Notes: generated from the letters alone by a model not told the origin. A stretch of 64,000 bases of DNA from Metabacillus fastidiosus NBRC 101226 (GCF_001591625.1 NZ_BCVG01000005.1:43355-107354), one strand, 5' to 3'. Positions 42,210 through 51,086 are shown, numbered from the stretch's first letter. Program-made: numbers and translations.

Positions 42210-43448
42210 TTGATCAAAAAATATACTTGTCAAAATGGAGTAAGAATAGTTTTAGAAAACATACCGACAGTAAGATCAGTTGCAATTGGAATTTGGATTG
42301 GCACAGGTTCTAGAAATGAGAACAAAGAAAATAATGGAATCTCCCATTTCTTAGAGCATATGTTTTTTAAAGGTACAAAAACGAGGACAGCTCGTGAAAT
42401 TGCTGAATCTTTTGATAGTATTGGTGGTCAAGTGAATGCATTTACATCAAAAGAATATACTTGCTACTATGCAAAAGTTCTTGATGACCATGCGAATTAC
42501 GCACTAGATGTGCTTGCAGATATGTTCTTTCATTCTACATTTGATGAAGAAGAATTAAAAAAAGAGAAGAATGTCGTCTATGAAGAAATTAAAATGTATG
42601 AAGATACACCAGACGATATCGTTCACGATATGCTAAGCAGGGCAACATACGGCGATCACCCGCTAGGTTACCCGATTTTAGGAACAGAAAAAACATTAGA
42701 AACATTTAATGGTGATTCTTTAAGAGAGTATATGAGTAATAATTACACTCCTGAAAATGTCGTTGTTTCTGTAGCGGGTAATATTACAGAGAAGTTTATT
42801 TCTGATATTGAAAAGTTATTCGGTTCCTTTGAAACGAAAGGGAAAGAACAGACTTCTGAAAAACCAGTATTTATGAATGATAAGCTTGCACGTAAAAAAG
42901 AAACGGAACAAGCACATTTATGTATCGGTTTTAACGGTTTGGAAGTAGGGCACGAAGATATTTATGATCTTATCGTCCTGAATAATATATTAGGCGGCAG
43001 TATGAGTTCAAGGCTTTTCCAAGATGTGAGAGAGCAAAAAGGTCTTGCTTACTCCGTATTCTCCTATCATTCATCATATGAAGATAACGGGATGCTGACG
43101 ATCTACGGAGGAACAGGTGCTAATCAGCTGGATGTTCTCTTTGAAACAGTTCAGGAAACACTTGCGAAGTTTAAAGGAGAAGGCATTACAGCAAAAGAGT
43201 TAGCAAACAGTAAAGAGCAAATGAAGGGCAGCCTTATGCTGAGCCTTGAAAGCACAAACAGCAGGATGAGCCGAAACGGTAAAAATGAACTTTTACTTGG
43301 TATTCACCGCTCATTGGATGATATTATTGAAAAAGTTAATCGAGTAAATGAAGAAAGTGTTCATACTTTAGCAGAAGCAATTTTCAATGATAATTACTCT
43401 GCTGCTGTTATTAGTCCAGAAGGAAAACTGCCTGCAGAACTTAATTAA
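42210..43448 (+). CDS. mlpA: M16 family zinc metallopeptidase MlpA
   Basis: A 412-residue mitochondrial-processing-peptidase-like protein (YmxG). The inverted zinc motif His46-x-x-Glu49-His50 is intact (SHFLEHMFFKGT), with the downstream Glu in NVVYEEIKMYED, and the C-terminal half has SSRLFQDVREQKGLAYSVFS. The start is TTG at 42210 after CTAGGAGGAAATAG. In B. subtilis mlpA affects extracellular protease gene expression. It is cytoplasmic: no signal peptide is seen. Confidence 0.93.
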   Translation: MIKKYTCQNGVRIVLENIPTVRSVAIGIWIGTGSRNENKENNGISHFLEHMFFKGTKTRTAREIAESFDSIGGQVNAFTSKEYTCYYAKVLDDHANYALDVLADMFFHSTFDEEELKKEKNVVYEEIKMYEDTPDDIVHDMLSRATYGDHPLGYPILGTEKTLETFNGDSLREYMSNNYTPENVVVSVAGNITEKFISDIEKLFGSFETKGKEQTSEKPVFMNDKLARKKETEQAHLCIGFNGLEVGHEDIYDLIVLNNILGGSMSSRLFQDVREQKGLAYSVFSYHSSYEDNGMLTIYGGTGANQLDVLFETVQETLAKFKGEGITAKELANSKEQMKGSLMLSLESTNSRMSRNGKNELLLGIHRSLDDIIEKVNRVNEESVHTLAEAIFNDNYSAAVISPEGKLPAELN

Positions 43449-43531
43449 TTCGTACTTGCTAACAATCATTATAATTGTTAGCATTTTTTATTGTCTTCTT
43501 TCAATATGATAGTACAAAGGAGGAGGTCAAT

Positions 43532-43792
43532 ATGAGGCTTAGCGAGTTAAGTGGAAAAGAAATTGTTGATGTTAAACAAGCGGAACGTTTAGGAGTTTTA
43601 GGGCAGACAGATCTTGAAATAAATGAACAGACGGGGCAAATAACTACTCTTATTATTCCTTCATTAAAATGGTTTGGCTTAAGGAAGCAAGGAGAAGAAG
43701 TGAGAGTACCGTGGCAGCATATTAAAAAAATTGGAACAGAGATGATTATTTTAGAAATTCCTGATGAGAATATCGGCGATGACGACGTTTAA
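43532..43792 (+). CDS. ymxH: YlmC/YmxH family PRC-barrel protein
   Basis: An 86-residue sporulation-associated small protein of the YlmC/YmxH family with MRLSELSGKEIVDV, GVLGQTDLEI and RVPWQHIKKIGTEMIIL. The ATG at 43532 follows AAAGGAGGAGG; an upstream in-frame start would add 19 residues unlike the family. Function is unknown. A terminator follows at once. Confidence 0.87.
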   Translation: MRLSELSGKEIVDVKQAERLGVLGQTDLEINEQTGQITTLIIPSLKWFGLRKQGEEVRVPWQHIKKIGTEMIILEIPDENIGDDDV

Positions 43793-43819
43793 GACTAACC
43801 AATCTGGTTAGTCTTTTTT
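43790..43819 (+). terminator. Rho-independent terminator after ymxH
   Basis: A perfect 10-bp stem, AAGACTAACC (43791-43800) with GGTTAGTCTT (43806-43815), continues into a T-run. The stem begins at the ymxH stop codon. Confidence 0.92.
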
Positions 43820-43835
43820 CATTTAAAGGAGTATT

Positions 43836-43863
43836 CACCTCTAGGTAATGATTTACATAGTAT
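43836..43863 (+). promoter_or_regulatory. Candidate sigma-K promoter of dpaA-dpaB
   Basis: CACC (43836-43839) and CATAGTAT (43856-43863) are 16 bases apart, fitting the sigma-K pattern (ACC and CATA-N3-T). spoVFA/spoVFB are made in the mother cell under sigma-K in B. subtilis. The match is short, so this is an inference from sequence plus known regulation. Confidence 0.5.
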
Positions 43864-43936
43864 GTGGCAGTAAGATATTTAACTAATTAAAACGAACGTT
43901 GCAATCAGCTCAAAAAAAAGAAGGTGAATTTACAGC

Positions 43937-44839
43937 ATGTTAACTGAATTGAACATAGCTGTCATTGGAGGAGATGCCAGGCAGTTAGAAGTGATAAGAA
44001 AACTGACAGAACTTGATGCGAAATTATTTCTCGTCGGTTTCGATCAGTTAGATCATGGCTTTGCCGGAGCTAATAAAGTGAAGCTGGATGAAATTTCATT
44101 GGAACAGCTTGATGCGATTATTTTACCTGTTCCGGGAACTGACCTGAATGGAAATGTGGAAACTGTGTTTTCTAATGAAACAGTCCTCTTAACGGATGAA
44201 GTTCTTTTAAAAACACCTGAACATTGTGTTATATATTCAGGTATTACGAATGATTATTTATCTAAAATCGTTGATAAAGCAAATCGAAAACTCGTTCAGC
44301 TGTTCGAGAGGGATGATGTTGCTATTTATAATTCCATTCCAACGGTTGAAGGAACGATCATGATGGTTATTCAGCATACAGATATAACGATTCATGGTTC
44401 AACTATAGCTGTTTTAGGTCTTGGCCGTGTCGGCATGAGTGTTGCAAGAACATTTTCAGCACTTGGAGCAAAGGTAAAAGTAGGTGCAAGAAAAACCGCA
44501 GATTTAGCACGAATTACAGAAATGGGATTGAAACCATTTCTATTAAAAGATATTGAAGAAGAAGTAACAGATTTGCATGTGTGCATTAACACGATTCCGC
44601 ATATGATTCTCACGGCGAAAGTAATTTCAAGAATGCCGGCAAATACATTAATTGTTGATTTAGCATCAAAGCCTGGTGGAACCGATTTCCGTTATGCGGA
44701 AAAAAGGGGAGTGAAGGCATTGCTTGCACCGGGACTTCCTGGAATTGTCGCCCCAAGAACAGCAGGTCAAATTATTGCGAATGTATTATCACAAATCCTC
44801 GTTGAAGTTTTAGACAAACGAAAGGAGTCATCATCATGA
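43937..44839 (+). CDS. dpaA: Dipicolinate synthase subunit A
   Basis: DpaA (SpoVFA) works with DpaB to oxidise the dapA product to dipicolinic acid, the spore-core Ca-chelator. The 300-residue protein has an N-terminal Rossmann-like domain (NIAVIGGDARQLEVIRKL) and a NAD(P)-binding domain with VLGLGRVGMSVARTFSALG near residue 158, plus PGLPGIVAPRTAGQI. GAAGGTGAAT precedes the ATG at 43937. The end overlaps dpaB by 4 bases. Confidence 0.95.
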   Translation: MLTELNIAVIGGDARQLEVIRKLTELDAKLFLVGFDQLDHGFAGANKVKLDEISLEQLDAIILPVPGTDLNGNVETVFSNETVLLTDEVLLKTPEHCVIYSGITNDYLSKIVDKANRKLVQLFERDDVAIYNSIPTVEGTIMMVIQHTDITIHGSTIAVLGLGRVGMSVARTFSALGAKVKVGARKTADLARITEMGLKPFLLKDIEEEVTDLHVCINTIPHMILTAKVISRMPANTLIVDLASKPGGTDFRYAEKRGVKALLAPGLPGIVAPRTAGQIIANVLSQILVEVLDKRKESSS

Positions 44840-45435
44840 GTTTAAAAGGAAAACGAATCGGTTTTGGATTAACTGGGTCACATTGTACGTATGACGCGGT
44901 GTTTCCACAAATAGAAAAATTAGTGGAAGAAGGCGTAGAAGTATTACCGGTTGTTTCACATACTGTTCAATCAACGACGACTAGATTCGGTGAAGGGGCA
45001 GAGTGGATTAAGAAAATTGAAGAAGCAACTGGCAATAAAGTAATTGATTCGATTGTGAAGGCTGAGCCATTAGGACCGAAAATTCCATTAGACTGCATGA
45101 TTATTGCACCGCTTACTGGAAATACAATGAGTAAATTTGCAAATGCCATGACAGACTCTCCTGTTTTAATGGCAGCAAAAGCAACATTAAGAAATCAAAA
45201 ACCAGTCGTTCTGGGAATTTCAACGAATGATGCGTTAGGATTAAATGGAGCCAATTTAATGAGATTAATGGCAACGAAAAATATTTATTTTATTCCTTTC
45301 GGGCAGGATGCACCAGATAAAAAGCCGAATTCCATGGTTGCACAAATGACACTTTTACAGGCAACAGTGGAGGCAGCGCTGGAAAATAAACAATATCAGC
45401 CTGTTATTATTGAAAAATATAAATATGAACAGTAA
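44836..45435 (+). CDS. dpaB: Dipicolinate synthase subunit B
   Basis: A 199-residue flavoprotein-family (UbiX/Dfp-like) subunit of dipicolinate synthase (SpoVFB). Visible segments are GFGLTGSHCTYDAVFPQIEK at the N-terminus, LDCMIIAPLTGNTMSKFANA and KPVVLGISTNDALG. AAAGGAGTCATC precedes the ATG, which overlaps the dpaA stop. About 100 bases follow before asd, holding an asd promoter candidate. Confidence 0.95.
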   Translation: MSLKGKRIGFGLTGSHCTYDAVFPQIEKLVEEGVEVLPVVSHTVQSTTTRFGEGAEWIKKIEEATGNKVIDSIVKAEPLGPKIPLDCMIIAPLTGNTMSKFANAMTDSPVLMAAKATLRNQKPVVLGISTNDALGLNGANLMRLMATKNIYFIPFGQDAPDKKPNSMVAQMTLLQATVEAALENKQYQPVIIEKYKYEQ

Positions 45436-45472
45436 AATTGAATGAATTTTTAGACCAATTAACTTGTTTATG

Positions 45473-45481
45473 TGATACAAT
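45473..45481 (+). promoter_or_regulatory. Extended -10 promoter candidate for asd-dapG-dapA
   Basis: TGATACAAT combines the TG extension with TACAAT at 45476-45481. No convincing -35 box lies 17 bases upstream. It would allow vegetative expression of asd-dapG-dapA apart from the sporulation-specific dpaA-dpaB. Confidence 0.45.
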
Positions 45482-45541
45482 AATACGTAAAAGATTTTGT
45501 TTGTATATCAACATAGGATATACGTGGGAGGAGTTATAACA

Positions 45542-46585
45542 ATGAACGCAAAAGGTTATCATGTAGCAGTAGTTGGAGCAACAGGTGCAGTAGGAGAGCA
45601 AATGCTTCAAACTTTAGAAAAACGTAATTTTCCAATTTCAAAATTAACACTATTATCTTCAGCACGTTCAGCAGGAACGAAGCTGACATTTAAAGGTGAA
45701 GAATATATAGTTCAAGAAGCAACACCTGAAAGCTTTGAAGGCGTACAAATCGCTTTATTCAGTGCTGGAGGCAGTGTATCATTAAAATTTGCGCCAGAAG
45801 CTGTAAAACGCGGCGCAATCGTTATTGATAATACAAGCGCATACCGTATGGATGAGAATACTCCGCTTGTTGTTCCGGAAGTAAATGAAGACGATCTTAA
45901 AAAACATAACGGAATTATTGCAAATCCGAACTGTTCAACAATTCAAATGGTTGTTGCTCTTGAGCCGCTTCGTGAGAAATACGGCTTAAATAAAGTAATC
46001 GTTTCAACATACCAAGCGGTTTCAGGTGCAGGTGTTCAAGCAATTAATGAATTAAAAGAGCAAGCGAAAGCACTTTTAGAAGGGGAAGAAATCAACCCTC
46101 AGATCTTACCGGTTGGAAGCGATGAAAAGCATTATCAAATCGCATTTAATGCAATTCCGCAAATCGATAAGTTCCAAGACAATGGTTATACTTTCGAAGA
46201 AATGAAAATGATTAATGAAACAAAGAAAATTATGCATTTACCAGAGCTAGAAGTTGCAGCTACTTGTGTTAGATTACCGGTAGCGACTGGTCACTCTGAA
46301 TCTGTTTACGTTGAAATCGGTGCAGACGATGTATCGGCTGAAGAAATGAAAAACTTATTAAATGATTTTGAAGGTGTTACGCTTCAAGACGATCCATCAC
46401 AGCAAATTTATCCAATGCCAGCTGACTGTGTCGGCAAAAATGACGTATTCGTTGGACGTATCCGTAAAGATTTAGACCGTCCAAACGGCTTCCATATGTG
46501 GGTTGTTTCAGACAATCTATTAAAAGGTGCTGCATGGAACTCTGTTCAAATTGCTGAAAGCTTAATTAAATTAAACTTAGTTTAA
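45542..46585 (+). CDS. asd: Aspartate-semialdehyde dehydrogenase
   Basis: A 347-residue NADPH-dependent enzyme that reduces aspartyl phosphate to the semialdehyde, the branch point to lysine/DAP and threonine/methionine. Motifs: [13 protein letters not shown] (cofactor), [12 protein letters not shown] with the active-site Cys, [11 protein letters not shown] and [13 protein letters not shown]. The ATG at 45542 follows GGGAGGAGTT. An in-frame extension upstream lacks family residues. Confidence 0.96.
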   Translation: MNAKGYHVAVVGATGAVGEQMLQTLEKRNFPISKLTLLSSARSAGTKLTFKGEEYIVQEATPESFEGVQIALFSAGGSVSLKFAPEAVKRGAIVIDNTSAYRMDENTPLVVPEVNEDDLKKHNGIIANPNCSTIQMVVALEPLREKYGLNKVIVSTYQAVSGAGVQAINELKEQAKALLEGEEINPQILPVGSDEKHYQIAFNAIPQIDKFQDNGYTFEEMKMINETKKIMHLPELEVAATCVRLPVATGHSESVYVEIGADDVSAEEMKNLLNDFEGVTLQDDPSQQIYPMPADCVGKNDVFVGRIRKDLDRPNGFHMWVVSDNLLKGAAWNSVQIAESLIKLNLV

Positions 46586-46594
46586 GTTTTAAAA

Positions 46595-46631
46595 AGAAGA
46601 GAGTATGGTTTTTTTAGCCCAGCTCTCTTCT
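46595..46631 (+). repeat. Inverted repeat between asd and dapG
   Basis: AGAAGAGAG (46595-46603) and CTCTCTTCT (46623-46631) form a perfect 9-bp stem around a loop that contains seven T. There is no T-run after the stem, so an ordinary terminator is unlikely; it could slow polymerase or stabilise mRNA ends. Confidence 0.5.
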
Positions 46632-46657
46632 CTCACGTATGAACATGAGGTGTTTCT

Positions 46658-47857
46658 ATGAAAATTATCGTTCAAAAATTTGGTGGCACATCCGTAAAAA
46701 ATGAACAAGGTAGAAGTATGGCATTAAAACATATAAAAGAAACTGTTCATGAAGGCTATAAGGTTGTCGTTGTTGTTTCTGCAATGGGCAGAAATGGTGA
46801 TCCCTATGCGACGGATACGCTTTTAAACTTAATTTATGGAGATGTTCATAATATATCTAATCGCGAACAAGATATGCTTTTATCATGCGGTGAAATCATC
46901 TCCGCTGTTGTTTTTACAAGCATGTTAAATGAAAATGGTTTAAAAGCAGCTGCTTTAAATGGAAAACAAGCAGGTTTTATTACGAACAATGAGCATACGA
47001 ACGCAAAAATAATTGATATGAAATGTGACAGATTAAGTTCGATGCTTGAGGAAAAAGACGTTGTCGTTGTCGCAGGTTTTCAAGGGGCACATTCCGAAAA
47101 TGGCGATATAACGACGATTGGGCGAGGTGGAAGTGACACATCGGCAGCAGCGCTCGGCGCAGCACTGAAAGCTGAATATGTCGATATTTTTACAGATGTG
47201 GAAGGTGTCATGACAGCTGATCCAAAAATTGTAGAAAATGCAAAACCTCTTTCTGTTGTCACATATACGGAAATTTGCAATCTTGCTTATCAAGGAGCGA
47301 AAGTCATTCATCCAAGAGCCGTAGAGATCGCAATGCAGGCAAAAGTTCCAATTCGAATAAGATCCACATACTCAAATTCTTCCGGTACATTAGTAACGGC
47401 AGATTCTAGTGTTCATGAACGATTAATTACAGGAATAACCCATGTTACAGGTGTAACACAAATAAGAGTGTCTGCAAAAGAAGGACAATATAATGTGCAG
47501 CGAGAAGTATTTAAAGCGATGGCAAATGCTAATATAAGTGTCGACTTTTTCAATATCACGCCAAAAGGTGTCGTCTATACAGTGACAGAACAAGTAACAG
47601 ATCTTGCGGTTACTATTTTAGGGGAATTTGGATATGATCCGGTTGTGAAGAGAAACTGTGCAAAAGTATCGACAGTTGGCGCCGGAATTAGCGGTGTTCC
47701 CGGGGTTACGTCGAAAATTGTAACAGCTCTGTCAGAACAAGGTATCCAGATCTTGCAATCGGCTGACAGCCATACGACAATATGGGTGCTCGTGAAAGAA
47801 GAAGATACGGAAATAGCAGTTAATGCTTTACACGAAGCTTTTAATCTAGCAAAATGA
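46658..47857 (+). CDS. dapG: Aspartokinase I (DapG type)
   Basis: A 399-residue aspartate kinase feeding the DAP branch. The N-terminal KFGGTSVKN, TIGRGGSDTSAAAL and FTDVEGVMTADP motifs form the kinase domain; two ACT domains (about 265-395) serve feedback control. In B. subtilis DapG responds to diaminopimelate, unlike the lysine-sensitive LysC. It lies with asd and dapA after dipicolinate synthase, consistent with demand during cortex and DPA synthesis. GAGGTG precedes the ATG. Confidence 0.94.
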   Translation: MKIIVQKFGGTSVKNEQGRSMALKHIKETVHEGYKVVVVVSAMGRNGDPYATDTLLNLIYGDVHNISNREQDMLLSCGEIISAVVFTSMLNENGLKAAALNGKQAGFITNNEHTNAKIIDMKCDRLSSMLEEKDVVVVAGFQGAHSENGDITTIGRGGSDTSAAALGAALKAEYVDIFTDVEGVMTADPKIVENAKPLSVVTYTEICNLAYQGAKVIHPRAVEIAMQAKVPIRIRSTYSNSSGTLVTADSSVHERLITGITHVTGVTQIRVSAKEGQYNVQREVFKAMANANISVDFFNITPKGVVYTVTEQVTDLAVTILGEFGYDPVVKRNCAKVSTVGAGISGVPGVTSKIVTALSEQGIQILQSADSHTTIWVLVKEEDTEIAVNALHEAFNLAK

Positions 47858-47911
47858 AAGAGAATAATAATGTTCGCGCATAATTATATAGCATTAGGAG
47901 TGAGATAGTTA

Positions 47912-48790
47912 ATGAGTCAGTTTGGAAAAATTTCGACTGCAATGGTGACCCCATTTGATAAAAACGGAAATATTGACTTTCAAAAAACAACAAAGCTGAT
48001 TGATTATTTAATTAGCAATGGGTCTGATTCTTTAGTCGTTGCTGGGACAACAGGAGAATCAGCAACGTTAACTTCAGAAGAGAAGCTTGCATTATTTAAA
48101 CATACGGTAAAAGAAGTAAACGGACGCGTACCTGTTATTGCGGGTACTGGCAGCAACAATACAAAAGCGTCGATTGAACTAACGGAGAAAGCAGAAGAAG
48201 TTGGCGTCGATGCAATTTTACTCGTTTCACCTTATTATAATAAACCGAGCCAAGAGGGCTTATACCAGCATTTTAAAGCGATCGCAGAAAGTACAAAACT
48301 GCCTGTTATGCTTTATAATATTCCAGGTCGTACAGCTGTTAATATGTCTGTTGATACGATCGTGCGTTTATCTGAAATTTCGAATATTACCGCTGTGAAA
48401 GAAGCGAGCGGCAATATTGATGCAATGAGTGAAATTATTGAGAAAACTCGTGATGAGTTTGAATTATATTCAGGTGATGACGGTTTAACTTTACCGGTAA
48501 TGGCAATTGGCGGAGTTGGAGTTGTTTCTGTTTCTTCTCATGTTCTCGGTAATGAAATGCAGGAAATGATTTCATTATTTGAGAGTGGAGATCTTGCTTC
48601 AGCTGCGAAGAAACATCGTCAGCTGTTACCTGTAATGAAGCAGATGTTTTCTGCACCAAATCCAACACCAGTAAAAACTGCTTTACAAGTAAAAGGACTT
48701 GATGTTGGACCAGTTAGACTGCCGCTTGTTCCGTTAACAGAGGCAGAACGCACTAATATATTAGATGTAATGAATAATTTTTCGAAATAA
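47912..48790 (+). CDS. dapA: 4-hydroxy-tetrahydrodipicolinate synthase
   Basis: A 292-residue TIM-barrel aldolase condensing pyruvate and aspartate semialdehyde. Its product is the substrate used by DpaA/DpaB and by the lysine/DAP pathway. Motifs: AGTTGESATLTSEEK, the Tyr in YNIPGRTAVNM and the Schiff-base Lys in AVKEASGN (about residue 162). TAGGAGTGAG precedes the ATG. Confidence 0.96.
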   Translation: MSQFGKISTAMVTPFDKNGNIDFQKTTKLIDYLISNGSDSLVVAGTTGESATLTSEEKLALFKHTVKEVNGRVPVIAGTGSNNTKASIELTEKAEEVGVDAILLVSPYYNKPSQEGLYQHFKAIAESTKLPVMLYNIPGRTAVNMSVDTIVRLSEISNITAVKEASGNIDAMSEIIEKTRDEFELYSGDDGLTLPVMAIGGVGVVSVSSHVLGNEMQEMISLFESGDLASAAKKHRQLLPVMKQMFSAPNPTPVKTALQVKGLDVGPVRLPLVPLTEAERTNILDVMNNFSK

Positions 48791-48801
48791 ATATATTGCT
48801 G

Positions 48802-48837
48802 ACCATCAGTGGGAAATATTAAAATTCCCGCTGATGG
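48802..48837 (+). repeat. CCATCAGT-type hairpin after dapA
   Basis: CCATCAGTGGGA pairs with TCCCGCTGATGG (one G-T pair) to make a 12-bp stem. No T-run follows on either strand, so termination would be inefficient. The arms resemble those of the hairpin at 49119-49156 inside the neighbouring element remnant. Confidence 0.6.
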
Positions 48838-49014
48838 AAAATAAATCTCCTCAAAATTAATCCATTTCTTAAAATATCGGCTATTTTTCCGCATTTACAT
48901 ATAATCTACATGAATTTCCCTTGTATTCCATTTCTTCCATCAGTTATAATATTCCTAAGTGATATTGGACGGGTACATATTAAGGAAAGATAAAATACAT
49001 TTAGCTTCCTTATA

Positions 49015-49165
49015 AATTATCGGGAATAATGGGCAGCAAGACCCGACTTCAAGGAAGTAATAGAGAAGAGCCTAAGTCGGGTATAAACTATCTAAAAACC
49101 CCGATTGGTTCATGCTAACCATCAGCAAGGGATATCACGAAAATCCTCACTGATGGGAGTTTCAC
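49015..49165 (+). mobile_element. Orphan omega-RNA/right-end-like remnant of an IS200/IS605 TnpB element (copy A)
   Basis: No coding frame fits here. The segment has a 9-bp stem (ACCCGACTT at 49041-49049 with AAGTCGGGT at 49074-49082). A second hairpin follows (CCATCAG at 49119-49125 with CTGATGG at 49150-49156). The segment ends in TTTCAC. The order GGGCAG, AAGAC, CTTCAAGGAAGT, then a terminal CTGATGGGAGTTTCAC resembles, from general knowledge, the 3' non-coding ends of TnpB-only transposons in Bacillaceae. Parts match copy B at 54741. No tnpB or left end is adjacent. The rest of 48838-49282 shows nothing else except a small hairpin (AAAAGATT/AATCTTTT, near 49224-49245). Confidence 0.45.
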
Positions 49166-49282
49166 TTTACAACAGCATTATTAAACATGAGTGCAAAGAT
49201 ATGTATAGCAATCTGATCAATTGAAAAGATTTCATACAATCTTTTAACAATATATAAAAAGAACAATAGGTAAAAAACGATG

Positions 49283-49406
49283 ACAATCAGGGACTTAAAT
49301 TAAAGGAGGTGCAACCCCTGATTACTTAAACTAACCAAGTAATGGACGTGTCTCCTTTCCTGATTGTGAGACAACTATATAGTTTTATTAGTTTTTAGTA
49401 ATCAGG
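49283..49406 (+). promoter_or_regulatory. Structured leader of rnjB with competing complementary segments
   Basis: Four segments can pair in alternative ways: S1 ACAATCAGGG (49283-49292), S2 CCCTGATTACT (49316-49326), S3 CCTGATTGT (49359-49367), S4 AGTAATCAGG (49397-49406). S4 contains the AGG of the rnjB ribosome binding site. S1-S2 gives 8 bp, S1-S3 9 bp, S2-S4 10 bp, S3-S4 7 bp. AAAGGAG (49302-49308) can also pair with CTCCTTT next to S3, and ATTACTT with AAGTAAT form an inner hairpin. This layout suggests a translational switch; no known riboswitch class was recognised. Confidence 0.5.
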
Positions 49407-49412
49407 ATTACA

Positions 49413-51080
49413 TTGAACATTGAAAAGACAGAGAGTATTAAACTTATCGCCTTAGGGGGCGTTGGAGAAATCGGTAAAAACATGTTCGTGGTAGAAATTA
49501 ATAAAGATATTTTCGTTGTAGATGCAGGATTAATGTACCCGGAGCGAGGAATGCTCGGCATAGATGTCGTTATACCAGACATTACGTATTTAAAGGAAAA
49601 TATCAATCGGGTAAAAGGAATCTTCTTAACACATGGTCATGATGAGAATATCGGCGGGATCAGCTATCTTCTCCATCATTTAAATATTCCGATTTACGGA
49701 ACAAAGCTTACATTAGCGCTTGTTAGTGAAAAGCTTAGAGAGCATGGAATGAAGCAGACGGTTATGGTAAAAGAAGTTTATCCTTCCTCTGTATTAACAT
49801 TTGATTCCACAACGATCACATTTTTTAGAACAAATCACAGCATACCGGATTCGGTTGGAATTGCATTTCAAACGACAATGGGTGCGATTGTGCATACAGG
49901 TGATTTTAAATTTGATCAAACACCGGTTGGAAATCAATTCAGTGACATTGCAAAAATGTCCGAAATTGGGCAAAAAGGTGTTCTATGTTTAATGTCAGAC
50001 AGTATAAATGCGGAAAAACAGGGTTATTCCGGGTCAGAAGCAATTGTCGGTGAAGAAATTGCAGATGTTATATACAATGCTCCAGGGCGGGTCATTATTG
50101 CTGTATTTGCATCAAATTTTAATCGTATTCAACAAATTATTGATGCAGCTGCAAAAAATAGCCGCAAGCTTGTAATTGTCGGGAAAAATATGAAAAATAC
50201 GATTAATTTAGCAATTAAGCTTGGCTATATTTCAGTGGAAGAAGATTTCTTGATTTCTGTTAATGACATGGATAAGTATTCTCCACATGAAATTGCTGTT
50301 TTAACGACGAGCAACAAGGGGAATCCGCTTGCTGTTCTTGCAAAAATGGCAAAGCAAGCGAACAAGCATGTCAATGTAAATGAAGATGATACTGTATTAA
50401 TTGCAGCGACACCAATTCCAGGACATGAATTAGCTTTCTCTAAAACGATTGATTTAATATGCAGAGCAGGAGCAAATGTTGTATTTGAAGAACGTGCGGT
50501 ACATGTGTCAGGACATGGGAATCAAGAAGAGTTAAAATTAATGTTAAATATTATGAAACCAAAATATTTTATCCCTGTTCAAGGTGAATTTAAAATGCAA
50601 AAGGCACATGCTAAACTTGCAGCAGAAGTTGGAATTGCTAATGATCATATTTTCCTCGTTGACAAAGGTGATGTTATCGAGTTTAAAGAAAAGGAAGTAA
50701 GCACAAGCGGGAAAGTTCCTGCAGGTAATATATTAATTGACGGACTCGGTATCGGGGATGTCGGTAATATTGTATTAAGAGACAGACGGCTTCTTTCACA
50801 AGACGGTATTTTAATTGTCGTTGTTACATTGGATAAACGTAAGAAACAAATTTTATCCGGGCCAGAAATTATTTCCCGAGGCTTTGTATATGTTCGTGAG
50901 TCGGAAGGATTAATTGTAAAGGCAACCGACATTGTAAAAAATATTATCGAACGATCAATGGAAGAACATGTGATTGAATGGTCATCATTGAAATTAAACA
51001 TACGTGAGGCATTAAATCAGTATCTTTTTGAACAAACGAAAAGAAAACCGATGATTTTGCCGATTATTATGGAGCAGTAA
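49413..51080 (+). CDS. rnjB: Ribonuclease J2
   Basis: A 555-residue metallo-beta-lactamase/beta-CASP ribonuclease, partner of RNase J1. The zinc motif reads THGHDENIGG rather than the HxHxDH of active J1 proteins, which is the known degenerate state of RNase J2. The beta-CASP region and the motif HVSGHGNQEELKLM are present, with FVYVRESEGLIV in the C-terminal domain. The start is TTG at 49413 with AGGA at 49405; the upstream ATGs do not fit. The dapA-rnjB-tepA order matches B. subtilis. Confidence 0.93.
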   Translation: MNIEKTESIKLIALGGVGEIGKNMFVVEINKDIFVVDAGLMYPERGMLGIDVVIPDITYLKENINRVKGIFLTHGHDENIGGISYLLHHLNIPIYGTKLTLALVSEKLREHGMKQTVMVKEVYPSSVLTFDSTTITFFRTNHSIPDSVGIAFQTTMGAIVHTGDFKFDQTPVGNQFSDIAKMSEIGQKGVLCLMSDSINAEKQGYSGSEAIVGEEIADVIYNAPGRVIIAVFASNFNRIQQIIDAAAKNSRKLVIVGKNMKNTINLAIKLGYISVEEDFLISVNDMDKYSPHEIAVLTTSNKGNPLAVLAKMAKQANKHVNVNEDDTVLIAATPIPGHELAFSKTIDLICRAGANVVFEERAVHVSGHGNQEELKLMLNIMKPKYFIPVQGEFKMQKAHAKLAAEVGIANDHIFLVDKGDVIEFKEKEVSTSGKVPAGNILIDGLGIGDVGNIVLRDRRLLSQDGILIVVVTLDKRKKQILSGPEIISRGFVYVRESEGLIVKATDIVKNIIERSMEEHVIEWSSLKLNIREALNQYLFEQTKRKPMILPIIMEQ

Positions 51081-51086
51081 GTAAGA

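Noticed and set aside
45436..45541. Lysine riboswitch before asd-dapG-dapA
   Set aside because: The 106-base gap is too short and lacks the L-box conserved cores.
49309..49329. Short leader peptide starting at a GTG before rnjB
   Set aside because: The GTG overlaps the purine-rich AAAGGAGG itself, so it would have no separate Shine-Dalgarno sequence; the complementarity of the region explains it better.
49413..51080. Degenerate zinc motif of RNase J as a sign of pseudogenisation
   Set aside because: The THGHDEN form is the normal state of RNase J2 proteins as remembered from B. subtilis, and the frame is intact.
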